Shown piece after piece: positions 42,621-54,955 of a stretch of DNA of 64,000 nt. Position numbers and translations under genes: made by a program. Below the pieces are notes generated by a model, which worked only from the letters and a program-made list of their open reading frames with translations, was not told the origin of the DNA and did no database searches. The first letter of the stretch is position 1. Every line of letters starts with the position of its first letter. Source of the stretch: Diphasiastrum complanatum (taxonomy: Eukaryota; Streptophyta; Lycopodiopsida; Lycopodiales; Lycopodiaceae); assembly GCA_029204225.1 (NCBI GenBank), contig CM055101.1, forward strand, positions 34,045,683 through 34,109,682, in the 5' to 3' direction.

Positions 42621-44060
42621 TAAATTCTGTTGTGCAAATCATGTTAGTGCTGAAAAGCACTTCGAAAGTCCAAAAATCAGACCTCAGTATTAAAATCCAT
42701 GTGAGGCTAATTTTGAGTACTTGCACAGGTCCAAAAGATGGATCTTAATACCTCCAAATGCCAAAAATGGTTGTGCGAGCAGTGTAATAGCCCAACTCCG
42801 ACATTTATTACTGATTATACTGGATTTCTCAGCCCAAATAGTGGATCTTGATGTCTGGAAAGTCCAAAAATTTTTTCCCTACTCGTGCACTTCTGCCCAG
42901 CCAAAAACACAACTCCTTTGGAGCGGATGTACACACCATCATCAAAAATTAATAGGTCTTTTTGATGGATCTTAGGGTCTGCACTACTTCAAAAATGGCA
43001 TAGACCAAATGCACTACTTCTGAGGGCATTCTGAGGATAGAAGATGCATTGATTTTGCTACTAGAAATGCACCTATCTATGTCCAGAAAGTGCATTGATA
43101 TCTAAATTGGAACCATGCATCTTTCTAGATAGAAAAGTACGTTGGACTTGCAATGCAAAAATGTGCTGATTAGTAACAATACTTTTTATCAGAAGAGTGA
43201 TCTCTGACAGAGAAATTCCTCAGCCATAAGCATGATTATTAGAGATTTGTATTCTTTAGAAAAGTGACTGATAGTAGATACACATTGATGTAGATGTTCA
43301 AAGGGCTGCAGGTGTGAACATTGTGCTTTGGCTTCATAGCAGCTAAGAAGTTCAATTCAGAAATGTGACAGGTGTAGGAGGTAGGAATGGGTAGACAAGA
43401 ACTGGGTCTGCGCAGCACCAACCATTTGAGTGTAATTTTCAACGCATAGTGAAGTCCAAGTGAGTCAGGTTGTGTAGTATTCTGGTCTACATTATGCATG
43501 AAGAACTTGTTGGTCTAAGACTTTGTGATTAGACCTCATAAGGCTAAAGATTGTGTCTTGGTCTTGTTCTAGACAACAAGATACATTAGAACTAGTGGAC
43601 GCTTTGTCAAAAGATTAGCCCATGAGCTCATGCGCAGATGAACGGGTACTGAGCTGCTTATGACCTGCATTGCTATAATAAATCCATGTGATTGGAACTC
43701 CAATGTTGGAAGAGCTTCTGAGGACAACAAGAAAACGTGGAAGGGAGTGGAAAAGGATGCCAAAAGAAGAGGCGAAGAGTAAGGATGCTTAAAAGATGCT
43801 AAAATCCACAGTCCATGGCATCAATAACCAAAACCACAACATCTGATCTTCGAATAGCCTGAAGAGTATGATTTACTTACGCCTGATCCCTACCGTATCA
43901 GTTGTAGTATATGCGCAAACATCATCTAACAAATCCTCTGAGATGACAGAAACTGGTATAGGCTAGATGCGACTGAAAAACAGCTAAAACAACGCACTAG
44001 ACAACACAAGAAATCCATGGACAGGCCCGTGGACAAGAGACACCTGGAAACCAGTTGTTC
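42621..44060. other. No feature recognised
   Basis: Non-coding. Words such as 'GTCCAAAA(G/A)ATGGATCTTA' and 'TGCACTACTTC' recur two or three times but without a regular unit. Probably gypsy leader or LTR. Confidence 0.4.
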
Positions 44061-44261
44061 GTGTTCTATACCTTATACCTTGAATGCACCCGCTACAGGT
44101 CCACGCTTCCAAAGCACCTGAAAAAGTGTGTTCTATACCTTATACCTTGGATGCACCCGCTACAGGTCCATGCTTCCAAAGCACCTGAAAAAATGTGTTC
44201 TATATCTTATACCTTGGATGCACCCGCTACAGATCCACGCTTGCAAAGCACCTGAAAAAAC
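44061..44261. repeat. Three tandem copies of a 67-bp unit
   Basis: Copies start at 44061, 44128 and 44195 with GTGTTCTATA and exact 67-bp spacing. Each has CTTATACCTTG, TGCACCCGCTACAG and AAAGCACCTGAAAAA. They differ at a few bases each. Confidence 0.95.
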
Positions 44262-44519
44262 TCAGGAGACCGCTTTGCTCCTTTGAAAATAGTAGATTGC
44301 TTTGAAAACCCCCCTCCTCTCCTTGAAAAATGTGTGGCTATAAGATGGTGTAAGGAAGTAAGATGGATATTAAAAACAAGTAAGAAAAAAAAATGTAGGA
44401 AGGATGCGAAAAGCAAACAAACAAGAACGAGAAGAGCAACTAGAAACGTATAATAAGCAAAAACAAGAACAAGCAAAAATCGTAGCTAGAAATGGAGAGA
44501 AATTGAGAAAAAGATTTCT

Positions 44520-44805
44520 CATCCTCCGTTGGCTATGGCTCCATCTAGCATGACTATGGCGGTCTCCCAACTAGTCTATGCTATGGCTTCTCCAACTAGC
44601 TTGAGCAAGAGGATGGGAAGAGCACAATGAGCATAGGGTGAGTATTTTGATGGGCAAGATCCACTCTTCTCTCTTTTCTCTCCTTAACAACTACAAATGA
44701 CGGCTTAACCTAAATGATAAAACCCTAATCTAAATCTCCTCCTCTTAGGCTTACCCTACTAGAGAATGGAGGGCCTAGATTAACTTAACCTGTTGCCAGA
44801 TGAAT
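44520..44805 (+). repeat. Long direct repeat, copy 2 (286 bp)
   Basis: Partner of 31472-31754. The only indel noticed is an extra three bases (ATG) near 44552. The two copies bracket the gypsy gag and copia A nest, but they do not have the hallmarks of LTRs. Confidence 0.85.
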
Positions 44806-45231
44806 AATATACAATACAACGTGAAGTAACACTATACATGAAACCACACAAGGGAGAACACTTAGAGAGAAAGATAGGCATGTATTGCAAATGAGATTCT
44901 TCTCGAAAATGGACTCTTCCACTCCTATTTTTGCTTGGAGTGGTGGTCACTTACAGAAATGCATTATGGGACAAGTAAGCCACATAGACTAACTTACTTT
45001 GAATCACACTGGTGCCATGGGACAAACCCCCAATAGGCCTCTGTGACTAACTTTTACATAACTTGAAATTACATATCTATGTGCAGTGCCCATGGCAATT
45101 TAAACTTAGAACTAAATAACTTAAGCCAGTACGGATACCGTAAAAGTCTAAACTTGTTGGGCAAGTTCTACATTTAAATCCTATCCTGCTTGTATTTTTG
45201 AAGATGTTCCGCAGAATGGCTAGAATATTCT
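44806..45231. other. No feature recognised
   Basis: Non-coding internal sequence of element R or of the nested gypsy. Confidence 0.4.
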
Positions 45232-45417
45232 TTGGAATATCAGCCTACAGTAGATCAACCCATTTGGAAGATTTATAGTTTAGTGTATCTTTTGGAATTT
45301 GAGTTAGTATTCAAGAGTAAGAGCAAGCAATTGAATATTGTTGCATCTTTGAGTACTTATTTAAATGGAAAGATCAGACTAAAAATAATGATTCATGAGA
45401 AAGATTTGAAAGCTTAA
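45232..45417 (+). pseudogene. Possible gypsy RNase H end
   Basis: The frame reads YLLEFELVFKSKSKQLNIVASLS, resembling the '(L/F)..(F/Y).(I/V).(Y/F)(K/R).GK.N.VAD.LSR' end of gypsy RNase H, with the aspartate missing. It would be the only trace of plus-strand pol within element R. Confidence 0.35.
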
Positions 45418-45479
45418 GGAATGGTTTCATATTTTCTTTTTCCCGTTCTGAGGACATAACCTATTTAACAGAGGCAGAA

Positions 45480-45969
45480 TGTTACGGCCATATTCCGCTA
45501 AGGACATGGAATAGTCCTAATATGGTAGACCGGCCCTCCAGTGTTCAAGATTATTGGTCACGCCTAGATTTTATTCCAGGTCAAGGCCTGTTGGTGACTA
45601 ATGACCTTGAGAGGACCCAGACACTCTAATTGAGACATATGGAGTAGTGCATGTACGTGTGATTGATATAGGCAAGAGGTATGTATGTAGAGCTGTAACC
45701 TATTTATAGTTGACCTGCATGGGAATTGCATGTGCTCATGCACAGGATCCTACTCTCTATATATTGAGGTAGTGATTATTCCATCGAGGACTTGGTCTAG
45801 GTTACCTAATGAGCTCTTCTCCTCTTGTTGTCATATTGACATGGCTTGGGGACTAGATTCAGGAGGATTCTCTAGGAGGGATCTAGGATTGGTTGGGTGG
45901 TTTTGCTCCATAGTCTCTCTTTTGTTTTCCTATCCTCATCTTAGGGGATCGTCCCTAGTGGTCTTTACA
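45480..45969 (+). repeat. 3' LTR of element R
   Basis: 490 bp, TGTTACGGCCATATTCCGC...GTGGTCTTTACA, followed by CATAC. Confidence 0.85.
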
Positions 45970-47956
45970 CATACACATCCAAATGTTCTAAGATGATTGA
46001 CCTCGGGTGTCCTTCCATACAACTTTTCATAAGGTGAAATATCTTCTATAGCATGATTTGGCAAAAAATTGCAAAGATAGTTAGCACATACTATTGCTTC
46101 TCCCCAAAAGTCTCTAGAAAGTGAGACTCATAGTCTAAGTGCCTTTGCACATTCACATAGAGTTCTACTTTTTCTTTCGGGCACTCCATTAGATTGAGGA
46201 GAGTAGGAACAAGTGAAATCTCTTCTAATGCCAAAATCATTACAAAAGTTTATGAACTTTGTGGAGATGTATTCACCTCCATTATCACTTCTCAAAGCTT
46301 TAATTTTACATGATAGTTGATTCTCAACAAAAGCTTTGAACTTCACAAAAGTTTCATATGCAAGTGCTTTAGAAGATAAGAGATAAGCCCAGCAAAACCG
46401 TGAGTAATCATTTATAAATGTTATAAAACATGTAGCTCCACCCTTGCTCTTGGTGGATGAGAAATGAATGTCACTATGGATGAGTTCCAAAGGTGCTTTG
46501 GACTTGATGATTGATCTTTGACGTGGCCTTGCATGTGATTTGGCCAATGCACATGCATCACAAGGACTTGGCTCCTTGATCATGGACTTAGGCAAACCAT
46601 GAGCTAGATCCAACTTGCACATAGATTGTATGGCCTTGGAGTTGGGACGGCCCAACCTCCTATGCCATAGATCTTCATTTGAAAGCTTTCCTTGTAGCAC
46701 AATATCCGAGCAAAGATTAGCTTTTCCATTTCCATCAAGCTTGAATAACCTTCCAAAATGAGAACTTGATGCTATTATATCATCATCTTTTATGATCAAG
46801 CAAGTACCATCTTTAAAATCTACTTGTAGACCATCATCATTGAGTTGGCCTACACTTATTAGATTTTTAGTCAAACTAGGAAAATAGAGCACATCATTGA
46901 GATCAGGCTTATCTAGAGATATGCTTTATATGCCTTCTATCATACATTCCTCATCATTTGTTGTATAGATACAACATCTAGATCCTTTGTATGGTACAAG
47001 ATTACAAAAAGAGTTTTTATCACTACTCATGTGGGATGAGGCACCACTATCTAGCCACCATACATTAGAATGCTTGAAAGAGGAAGATGAAAAGTTAGAC
47101 ATCATAATTGAATCTTCTTTGTCACAAGGAGATTCATCTTCACAAGTGATGTTGGCTTGCTTTTTCCTTTTGTAGCATTGGGAGGCAGAATGCCCCTTTT
47201 TGTCACATGAGAAACAAGTAACCTTGTCCTTGTTCTTCTTCACATTTGATGAGCTTGGTTCCTCCTCGGATGTCTTCTCCATTGCTTTTGTGTTGTCCTT
47301 GGAGCTCTTGCCATTCTTCTTGTCTTTTCTCTTGGATTTGGTGAAGAGTGCTTGATCACTTCCTCAAATCTTGCCACTCGAGTTTGATGCCTATGCTCCT
47401 CGGCTATCAAGACTCCTTGTAAGGCTTCTAAAGATGGCAAGTCCTTTTTAATTGCATAAGATTGAACAATGGTATTAAAATCCTCACTTAATCCATTCAA
47501 AATAACTTGAACAATTTCTTTGAATTTGATAGAATCATCTATGCAACAAAGATCTTTATGGAGATCCTTGACTCTAGAAACATAGGATGAAGCACTTTTA
47601 TCCTTTCTTTGAAAAATTTGAAAAATCATATTTCTTAGAGTAAGGACTCTTGAAAAAAAAAATTAGACTCATAAATGGATTGAAGAGTACTGCATGCTTC
47701 TTGAGCATTGACACAAGAACTAATCTCTCTTAGAACTTCATTAGAGACATTTAGCTTTAAAACATGAAAAGCAACACGTGCTCCTTTCTTGAATTTGGGA
47801 ATTTCTTGAGGATTACGAGGCTCCTCCTCATTCCCATTCACTATATCTATTAGATCTTGAAGTACAAGAATGGATTCTGTCCTCACTTTCCATGTACCAT
47901 AATTTGTAGAAGTGAGTCTCACTTTGTTCTAATAGATAAGATCCCATTGAAGTCAT
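45970..47956 (-). pseudogene. Copia C gag-protease-integrase, decayed
   Basis: Starts M-T-S-M-G-S-Y-L-L-E near 47956. Gag (VNGNEEEPRNPQE, LNVSNEVLREISSC), zinc knuckle CFSCDKKGHSASQC, protease WWLDSGASSHMSS, GAG-pre-integrase LWHRRLGRPN...CDACALAKSH and integrase FINDYSRFCWAYLL, RSDNGGEYIS, SNGVPERKSRTL are all visible but spread over at least four frames. It is cut at 45970 by element R; a few codons (CFV) continue at 30441-30431. RT and RNase H are absent. Confidence 0.85.
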
Positions 47957-48418
47957 GCCTAGAGAATTGATTTTGGCTTACTAAATGAATGTTTTCAGAG
48001 GTTCAAAACTAATTAAATGTAAACTATTGATCACTTGGAATCAAGTAACAAATGATTGAGAATTCAAAGAAGGCCAAAAATGACAATTTCAAGGTGTTAG
48101 TCAAAATTTGCACTTTATTTTTCAAAGCAAAAGTGGATGAAGTAAATCTGAGTTCACACGTGTGAAATAGCTTAAAAAAGTCAGATTTATCATTTAGAAA
48201 GTTTCATCCATTCATAGGATCATAGATCCAAACAATGCTTCTTAGATTGAAGAAAATTGAAAAATAGTCAAAATTTGCTATTTTGACTCCTACAATAAAG
48301 GATCTTTGATAGTACAGCCTTCAAGCATGTAAAACTCTATTTTTCTTCTTCAATATGCCTCAATTTGAATGCCAATAACTCTCCTTAGGATCCACCAATC
48401 CTCTTGACGTCACTTGCA
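47957..48418 (-). other. Leader of copia C
   Basis: Non-coding, with CACACGTGTG at 48155-48164. Its LTR is missing; it abuts the truncated end of copia B at about 48418. Confidence 0.5.
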
Positions 48419-50482
48419 TCACAATTGTGACTCATCAAAAAGTACATCCTTGCTTACCTTTACTTTCTTGGATATAGGATCATATATCCTGTAGCCCTTG
48501 CTATTTTCTCCATAGCCAACAAAGATCCCTTTGAAGGAGGTAGCATCTTCTTTCCTTCTAGTCTCCAAAGGGATGTGAACATAACAAATACATTCAAAGA
48601 TCTTAAAATCTTTTACATTGGGTTTCTTATCAAACAAGGCTTGATAAGGTGAGATCCCATCTATAGCAGTACTAGGAAGTCATTACACAAGTAATTAGCA
48701 CATGTTATAGCTTCTCCCCAAAACGAGATGGGAAGTGATGTATCAAGTCTTAAAGACTTTGCACACTCACATAGACTCCTATTTTTCCGCTCGGTCATCC
48801 CATTTTGTTGGGGGGTGTAGGAACAAGTGTATTACAACTTAATGCCATTGATCTCACAAAAGTCTTTCATTTTATTGGAGGTGTACTCTCCTCCATTATC
48901 ACATCTTAGTGCTTTGATGGAAGTACTAAGTTTTTTCTCTACTAGAGACTTGAACTTAGTGAAAGCTTCATAAACAAGACTTTTCTTTGATAGTAACTCA
49001 ATCCATGTGAATCTAGTACAATCATCTATAAAAGTTACATACATCAAAGCACCTCCATTACTTGCATGTGAAAAACTATGTACATTAGAATGTATGAGAT
49101 TCAAGGGAGAGGTAGATCTTGATGAAGATCTCTTGTAAGAAGATTTGTGTGACTTTGCAAGGCAATGCCTCACACATCTTTCCACACTTCTTGAAGGCTC
49201 TTGGTAGGACGAGATGTAGTTCCTTGCTTGCCATTGACTCCATAGATTGAAGTTTAGGATGGCCAAATCTCTTATGCCATAGCTCCACTTGAGATAGCTC
49301 CTCCCTAGCCAAGTTCACAGTTTCACTTGCAACATTAGCATCCAACTTGAAAAGTCTACCTTGCTTAATGCCACTAGCTATGCACTTATCATGATCTATC
49401 CTTTTAGATATGCCTAAACAAAGAGGTATAGATCCTATGCCATCTATCTTGCATGCTTGATCACTAGCAGTGTATATTGACTTCTTAGAGTCATTACAAG
49501 ATAGAAGAGTAAAAAAATAATGCTTGTTAAAAGACATGTAGGAACTAGCCCCACTATCTATCCACCATATGTCTTGACTTGAAGTTGGTGTAGATGCAAC
49601 CATTAAGGATGTGTTGAATCCATCCTCATCTTCTTCCTCTTGAGCAATGTCCCCTTGATCTCCGTTGGCTTGTTGATTCTTCTTCAAGTAGCATTCTGAG
49701 GCAAAGTGTCCTTTCTTTCTACAAAAGAAACACTTGAGTTTTGCCTTGTTCTTCACTTTGCCTTTGGAAGTAGATCCTCCATTCTTCATCTCGACCTCCT
49801 TGCCTTGATTTTTCTTGAATGGATGTTGCTTCTTCTTGACTTTAGATGTAAAGTTAGTCTTCTCCTCTCCTCCATTAAGTGACATGCTATCCATTCTTGT
49901 CTTGAGGTGTAGAAGCCTACTCTCCTCGGCCACAAGAACATTGTGCAACTTTTCAATGGATGGAAGAGTGTCTTGAATGGCAAATGATTGGACTAAGTTG
50001 GTGAACCCATCACCTAGACCATTCAAGATGATTTGTACTAGCTCTTGATCTTGGATCTTCTCTCCTATTGCACTTAACTCCTTGTTAAGAGATTTGATCC
50101 TAAGGACATACTCTTGTCCACTTTCTCCACTTCCTTTCATGCTTTGGAAAACTTGATTTCTTAGCATGAGGATTCTTGAAGTATTATTGGATTCATAGAT
50201 GCTCTTTAATGAATCCCAAGCCTCTTTGGATGAGGTACAAGAAGACACCTCTTTCAAGAGGTCATTGTATACATTTAACTTTATGCAATGTAGAGCTAAT
50301 CTTGCTCTCTTCTTGTATTTGGCTTGTTCTTGGGGAGTTTGAGGTTCTTCCTCAACTCCTTGAACTATGTCAAATAGATCATGGATCACTAGGAGTGATT
50401 CCATTCTCACTTTTCAAATGGAATAATTTGTGGAAGTGAGTCTCTCACTTGATTCCATCAAATATCCACCCATGGATGACAT
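48419..50482 (-). pseudogene. Copia B gag-protease-integrase, RT-less
   Basis: Starts at 50482 (M-S-S-M-G-G-Y-L-M-E). A TGA near 50413 replaces the tryptophan of the conserved Y-x-x-W-K-V-R-M motif. Gag, knuckle CFFCRKKGHFASEC, protease WWIDSGASSYMS, LWHKRFGHPKLQSM, then after a frameshift near 49200 integrase YVTFIDDCTRFTW, LRCDNGGEYTS, PQQNGM and GIFVGYGENSKGYR. The frame ends at SKDVLFDESQL; no RT or RNase H follows. The related piece at 19473-20093 ends at the same motif. Confidence 0.85.
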
Positions 50483-51073
50483 TGTAGAATGAATGCTCTT
50501 CTTAAAATCACAAAGATTTCTGATTTTTAAAAGTCTATGAAAGGCCTAAAGCTTACAAGAATTCCTATAGGCTTGTCTCTATCAAACTAGCACACAAGCT
50601 TGAATGATACACAAAGATCTTGCCAAAAATTCCTAGCTTTCACTCTCACAAAAAAAAATTGCTTTACACTTTTCTTAGAGATTTCACTTCAACTAAGGAT
50701 CTGAACAAATCAGCCTCTAAGCTCTGGTCTTAGACTCTAGAAAGAAATACTTCAATGATCCAAAACTCTATTTGGTCATAAGCATTAGCTAGATTGAATC
50801 TAGATCAATACTATGCTTCAAAAAGCACAAAAAATGAACTAGTATTGTGATTTTGGGACCAAAAACACAAAGTAACTTGAAATGAAAGTTGTTGTACAGT
50901 TTCACACGTGTGAAAAGTACATACACAGCCTCCAAGTCGTTTTGATCCAAATGAATTCAAGCTATCACTCTAGATGAACTCGCCCTCACAAGTATTGGCC
51001 AAAAACAAATTTTGCCAATGATCTTACAAGATTTATGATTCAATGATCACTCTCTTACTTAGCTCTGATACCA
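50483..51073 (-). other. Leader and primer site of copia B
   Basis: TGGTATCAGAGC on the minus strand at 51073-51062, then about 580 bp of leader with CACACGTGTG at 50903-50912. Confidence 0.8.
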
Positions 51074-51929
51074 TGATAAATTTTACAATTTTTAGGACAA
51101 TAATGATTGTACTTTACAATCATAGAGAGTTATTGGTTGTTTAATCAATGGATCTATCAAGTTCTACACATTAGATCTTGATCTAGATTCAATACACTTG
51201 GATTTAAGCAAGAGCAATAGATCAACACATCATAAATTAGTGAGAGCGGCCTCACACGTGTGGAGTATTGTCCACAGTATGGCCTGCACCTGAAATAACA
51301 AGTACATTAATCCTAGATAGCAATCATTCATAGAAATCACAAGACAAATGACTAGAAACCTCACAAAAGTGTACAATGCAAAAGTCTCATTAATCTTCTT
51401 AGCAAAATGATGATCCTTTTATGGATCAAGTACATCCACGAGTCTAGTACAGTCCAACAGGTCTTCACACATGTAAAGAGTGCCACATCACTCAGATCTA
51501 TCCATTTGATCCATCCTTTATCCAAAGTTGACCTTCTAGAATATGGCTAAAGTCCAAAAAGCTAGTCTCCTAGAATATAGAAATATTTCCTACAACATAG
51601 GATCTAAGGAAAATGGTCAACTCTTATCTTCTAGTACTCTATATACACATGTGAACATCCACTTGCCATGTGGGAGCATTTACTCATGCACATGCAAGGA
51701 AAAGCTAATTTCTAGGTGACTAGTCAACTTGACTAAAAACTAGTCATATCATGTTCACACTAACTAGATTGATACAAAATCATTCTAGATAGATACAAGT
51801 ATGAAAAGTACATCCTTTAACATGTGGGAACAGGCTCCACACGTGTGAAATCAAATCATCAACATTATTCTAATGTTGGATCAACATTTACAATAACCAA
51901 TGTCAAGTGAGAAGTTATAATTTTCAACA
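51074..51929 (-). repeat. Copia B 5' LTR, 856 bp
   Basis: Minus strand TGTTGAAAATTATAACTTC...ATTTATCA. Homologous to the LTR at 20099-20944. CACACGTGTG at 51253 and 51838. The matching 3' LTR is not present on the left. Confidence 0.85.
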
Positions 51930-51989
51930 TGAACCGACGACAGTCGAAGAGGCACTCAGCCAACTAGACTCTAATCTCTAGCTGATTGC

Positions 51990-53036
51990 AACATCTATTC
52001 CAAGTCATTGCAGCAATCCTTCATTATCATCACCTTATACGTGGATGATATGTTTCTTTCAAAGCAACACCACCAATTTGGTCAAGGATTCTAAGCAGAT
52101 GTTGTTTTCAGAGTTCGACATGATTGATCTGGGTGAAGCTCACTTCTGTCTAGGAATTCAAATCCACAGAGACAGAGCAAAATGACTGATTTACATCACT
52201 AAACAAATGTATCTTCACAATTTTTTTAACATATACAATCTAATGAATTGTAAATTAGCTCACTCATTGATGGATCCAGGCCTGCATTTGTCAAATGACC
52301 AATGTCCCTAGACCAAGCAGGAAGAGGAGCAGATGAGAGAGTATCCTTATCGATTGATACTTGGATATCTCATGTGCGCGATGGTCTGTACAACACCAGA
52401 TATTTCTTTTGCAGTAAGCTCACTCAGCCAATATATGGCTAGTCTTGGCATTACCCATTGGAAGGCTCTCATAAGAGTCATGAGGTATATTCGAGCTACC
52501 ATGGATCAGTGCATCTACTATGGAGATGTTAGCAACGACAATCTTCATCAGCTTAGTAGATATTCAGATGCAAGCTATGGAGATGTCAGCAATGACAATC
52601 TTCATCAGCTTAGTGGATATTTTGTTGCAAGCTAGGGAGGAGATGTAGACAATCGTAAGTCCACATTTGGATTTACATTCTTCTTCAACGGCGGTCCTAT
52701 CTCATCGAACAATTGTAAGAAAACCTCTATCGCACTTTCTTCTACAGAAACATAATACATTGTTGCTTCTCAATCTATCAAGGAAGCGTTTTAGTTGAAA
52801 AATTTACTATCAGATATTAATCTGTATCAGTACAGCCCTACAATTTTATTCTGTGATAATCAGAGTGTTATTGCCTTATCGGCTAACCCTAGATTTCACT
52901 CTAGGAGTAAGCACATTAAAGTCAGATATCACTACATCAGGGGCAAGGTTCTCAAAAAGAAGGTGAGCTTAACATACTGCAAAATGTAGGACATGGTTGC
53001 AATATATTCACGAAAGCATTAAGTGTTAATGCACAC
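51990..53036 (+). pseudogene. Copia F reverse transcriptase-RNase H remnant
   Basis: Contains TLYVDDMFLS (catalytic YVDD), FDMIDLGEAHFCLGIQI, GYLMCAMVCTTPDISFAVS, RKSTFGFTFFFNGGPIS, IALSSTE and FCDNQSVIALSANPRFHSR, ending near GKVLKKKVSLTYC. Stops and frameshifts are frequent. A 57-bp in-frame duplication lies within it. The upstream half of the polyprotein is missing. Confidence 0.8.
52519..52632 (+). repeat. 57-bp in-frame tandem duplication in copia F RNase H
   Basis: Copies at 52519 and 52576, each TATGGAGATGT.AGCAA.GAC... and encoding YGDVSNDNLHQLS(R/G)Y. It duplicates the first catalytic strand region of RNase H (Y-S-D-A-S). Confidence 0.9.
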
Positions 53037-53099
53037 AACAAATTTTGTGCATTGCTTAGTCTAAAGATTAAGACATTCACGGATCCAGATTAAGAGAGG

Positions 53100-53344
53100 T
53101 GTTGAATTTATCTCCTCTACTCTCCTAAATCCCAGTTTAATCTGCCTCCATTCATGCTGCATTTTTTACTCATGTTGTCACACAGTCTGCATATTTACAT
53201 GTAAAATAAGACAGACGAATAAAACTCGATTGTTTGCATAAATACAAGTAAATTCTCACAAGCAAAGAAAAGGCGAAAAATGTGACACTGTGATTTTACA
53301 CGTGTTTTGTGACAGGCAAAAAAGACGACACTACCTTACAAAAT
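53100..53344 (+). repeat. Start of copia F 3' LTR
   Basis: TGTTGAATTTATCTCC follows the purine tract TTAAGAGAGG (53090-53099). Right end unclear because another LTR follows. Confidence 0.5.
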
Positions 53345-53868
53345 GCCAAAGGTGTCCTCAGCAGGTCTGGCACGTGTGAAAAGTGCCACATCATTAAGAT
53401 CCACCAATAAGAGCAAGTTATTCCCATATTATAAAGTTGACTTATGCTACTAGCTAAAATCCAGCTACTTCCTTGAAAATAGGAATCTTCTCTACAAAAT
53501 AGGATCTAGGAGAATATGTGCATGTGACAAGGTACATCTAGCTTCACACGTGTCAATAGCATCTTAGCATGTGGGAGCATTTACTCATTCACATGGAAGT
53601 AATAGCTACATACAAGAAAAAAGTGCCAAATGGCAATTTCATATATTCTAGTCAAGAATTTAGTTCACACTTGTGTAGATTGATCTAACTTAGATCTAAC
53701 TATATACAAACAATCTTTTGGCTTCCATTCACATGTGTGAACAGGTTCGACATGTGTGGGATCAAAATGTGAATATTAACCACAAGATTAACAAGTATGA
53801 TCAACAAGTTAGAATTGACATATCAACAAATTAGAAGTGACAGATCAACACTCCTTGGTGGTTAAGAT
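53345..53868 (-). repeat. LTR fragment related to LTR B
   Basis: Shares with 51440-51929 the ordered blocks GTG(A/T)(A/G)A(A/G)AGTGCCACATCA, CATGTGGGAGCATTTACTCAT.CACATG and 'AACAGG.TC(G/C)ACA(T/C)GTGTG'. Identity is moderate, so it is a sister family. It contains CACGTGTC and CACATGTGTG sites. Confidence 0.6.
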
Positions 53869-54369
53869 TGTTGGGGGTATTCCCAACAAATTTTAAATAA
53901 ATAAATTCGACCAATAAAATGTGTTGCGAGGGCATGTGTAGCGCAGGCATCCCAAAGGGAGTCGGGAACCACGACTTAGCTTCCCAGCCTTCAACTGCCA
54001 TCCAAACCCACTTGACATACAAGCAGCCAACTCGCCAACAACGATCAAACTTAACCAACTTGAAGTTCCGAAAACCAACATTGAGATCCAACCTGGCGCC
54101 ATGCCAGATCGGGGGTCCCAATGTGGGTGACTTCCCTCCAAGCAAGCCGCCCGACATACATCAAACTTAATCAACTCGAAGCTTCGTTACAAACGAGTAA
54201 CATCCATTCTAAGCAAGCGGTCTAACTTACATCAGACTTAACGAACTGAAAGCTTCGTCACGAGGGCTGAAAGCCAACCTGGCGCCACGCCAGACTGGAT
54301 AGCCATAAACAAGTAACTTTCACCCAAGCAAGCCATCCAACTCAGCCGACAAGCTAGAGCCCTGAAACC

Positions 54370-54955
54370 GAACACTAAAACCCAAAAGGTAATCAGAGTC
54401 AGTTTGAGAAAAATTCCACTTTATTGATAAATATGAGAAGGTTACATTTCAAGTGTGTGACCGACCCCAGTCTCCGGGGAGCTGGCATGCCAAGGCGAGT
54501 GCCAGGACAACATTCCAGCAAGGGAGGCTGAGACTTGGTTGGAGCTCGCCCTGGGTCGCAACTCGCACTCCCCTATAGTATTGGTGGGATTCGACACCCC
54601 CCCTCATACCAAGTACTCTACCCAGGCTGGTAAAGCACGTTTTTCTCTCTCTAGTATTTTCTCTTTCTAGAAAGTCATTTTCTCTCTCTAGAATTTATTG
54701 ATCCCCAGACTTCCTTTAATCATGCCTAGATCGTGTGAGGTGATTGCACATCGATCTGAGCTCTCTGGACTTCGCTAGAACTGATCAAAGATTTTCAACC
54801 ATAGGAACTTGGCGCCGGCTACATTTTGGTCACAGTGGCACCGGGAGCGGCGCCGGCGCCATTGGCGCCAGGAGCAGCAGGGGCGTTGCTGGCGCCGGGG
54901 ACAATGCTAGCGCCAGTGACATCGGAAGTAAAGCTTGTAAAGGTAGCTTTACAAC
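54370..54955 (+). repeat. Direct repeat of N1 (left copy)
   Basis: Homologous to 56912-57838 apart from the MITE in the latter. Contains ACTTTATTGATAAATATGAG, AGTGTGTGACCGACCCCAGT, a TTTTCTCTCTCTAG block and the GGCGCC cluster. Position 54768/54769 is the MITE empty site. Confidence 0.8.

Larger units (their letters stand above)
30442..45969 (+). mobile_element. LTR retrotransposon R with nested elements, TSD CATAC
   Basis: Two 490-bp LTRs (30442-30931, 45480-45969), about 95% alike, same orientation, each TGTTAC..(C/T)ACA. CATAC precedes the first (30437-30441) and follows the second (45970-45974). A primer-like TGGTATCAAGG is at 30933 and a purine-rich AACAGAGGCAGAA before the 3' LTR. No plus-strand polyprotein of its own is visible. 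The interior holds minus-strand gypsy gag and a young copia element. The target was a copia integrase: the flanks rejoin to read ..FGCVCFV on the minus strand. Confidence 0.75.

Noticed and set aside
31472-44805. Treating the 285-bp direct repeats as LTRs of the minus-strand gypsy.
   Set aside because: No TG..CA ends, no primer site, no polypurine tract and no target duplication at either copy.
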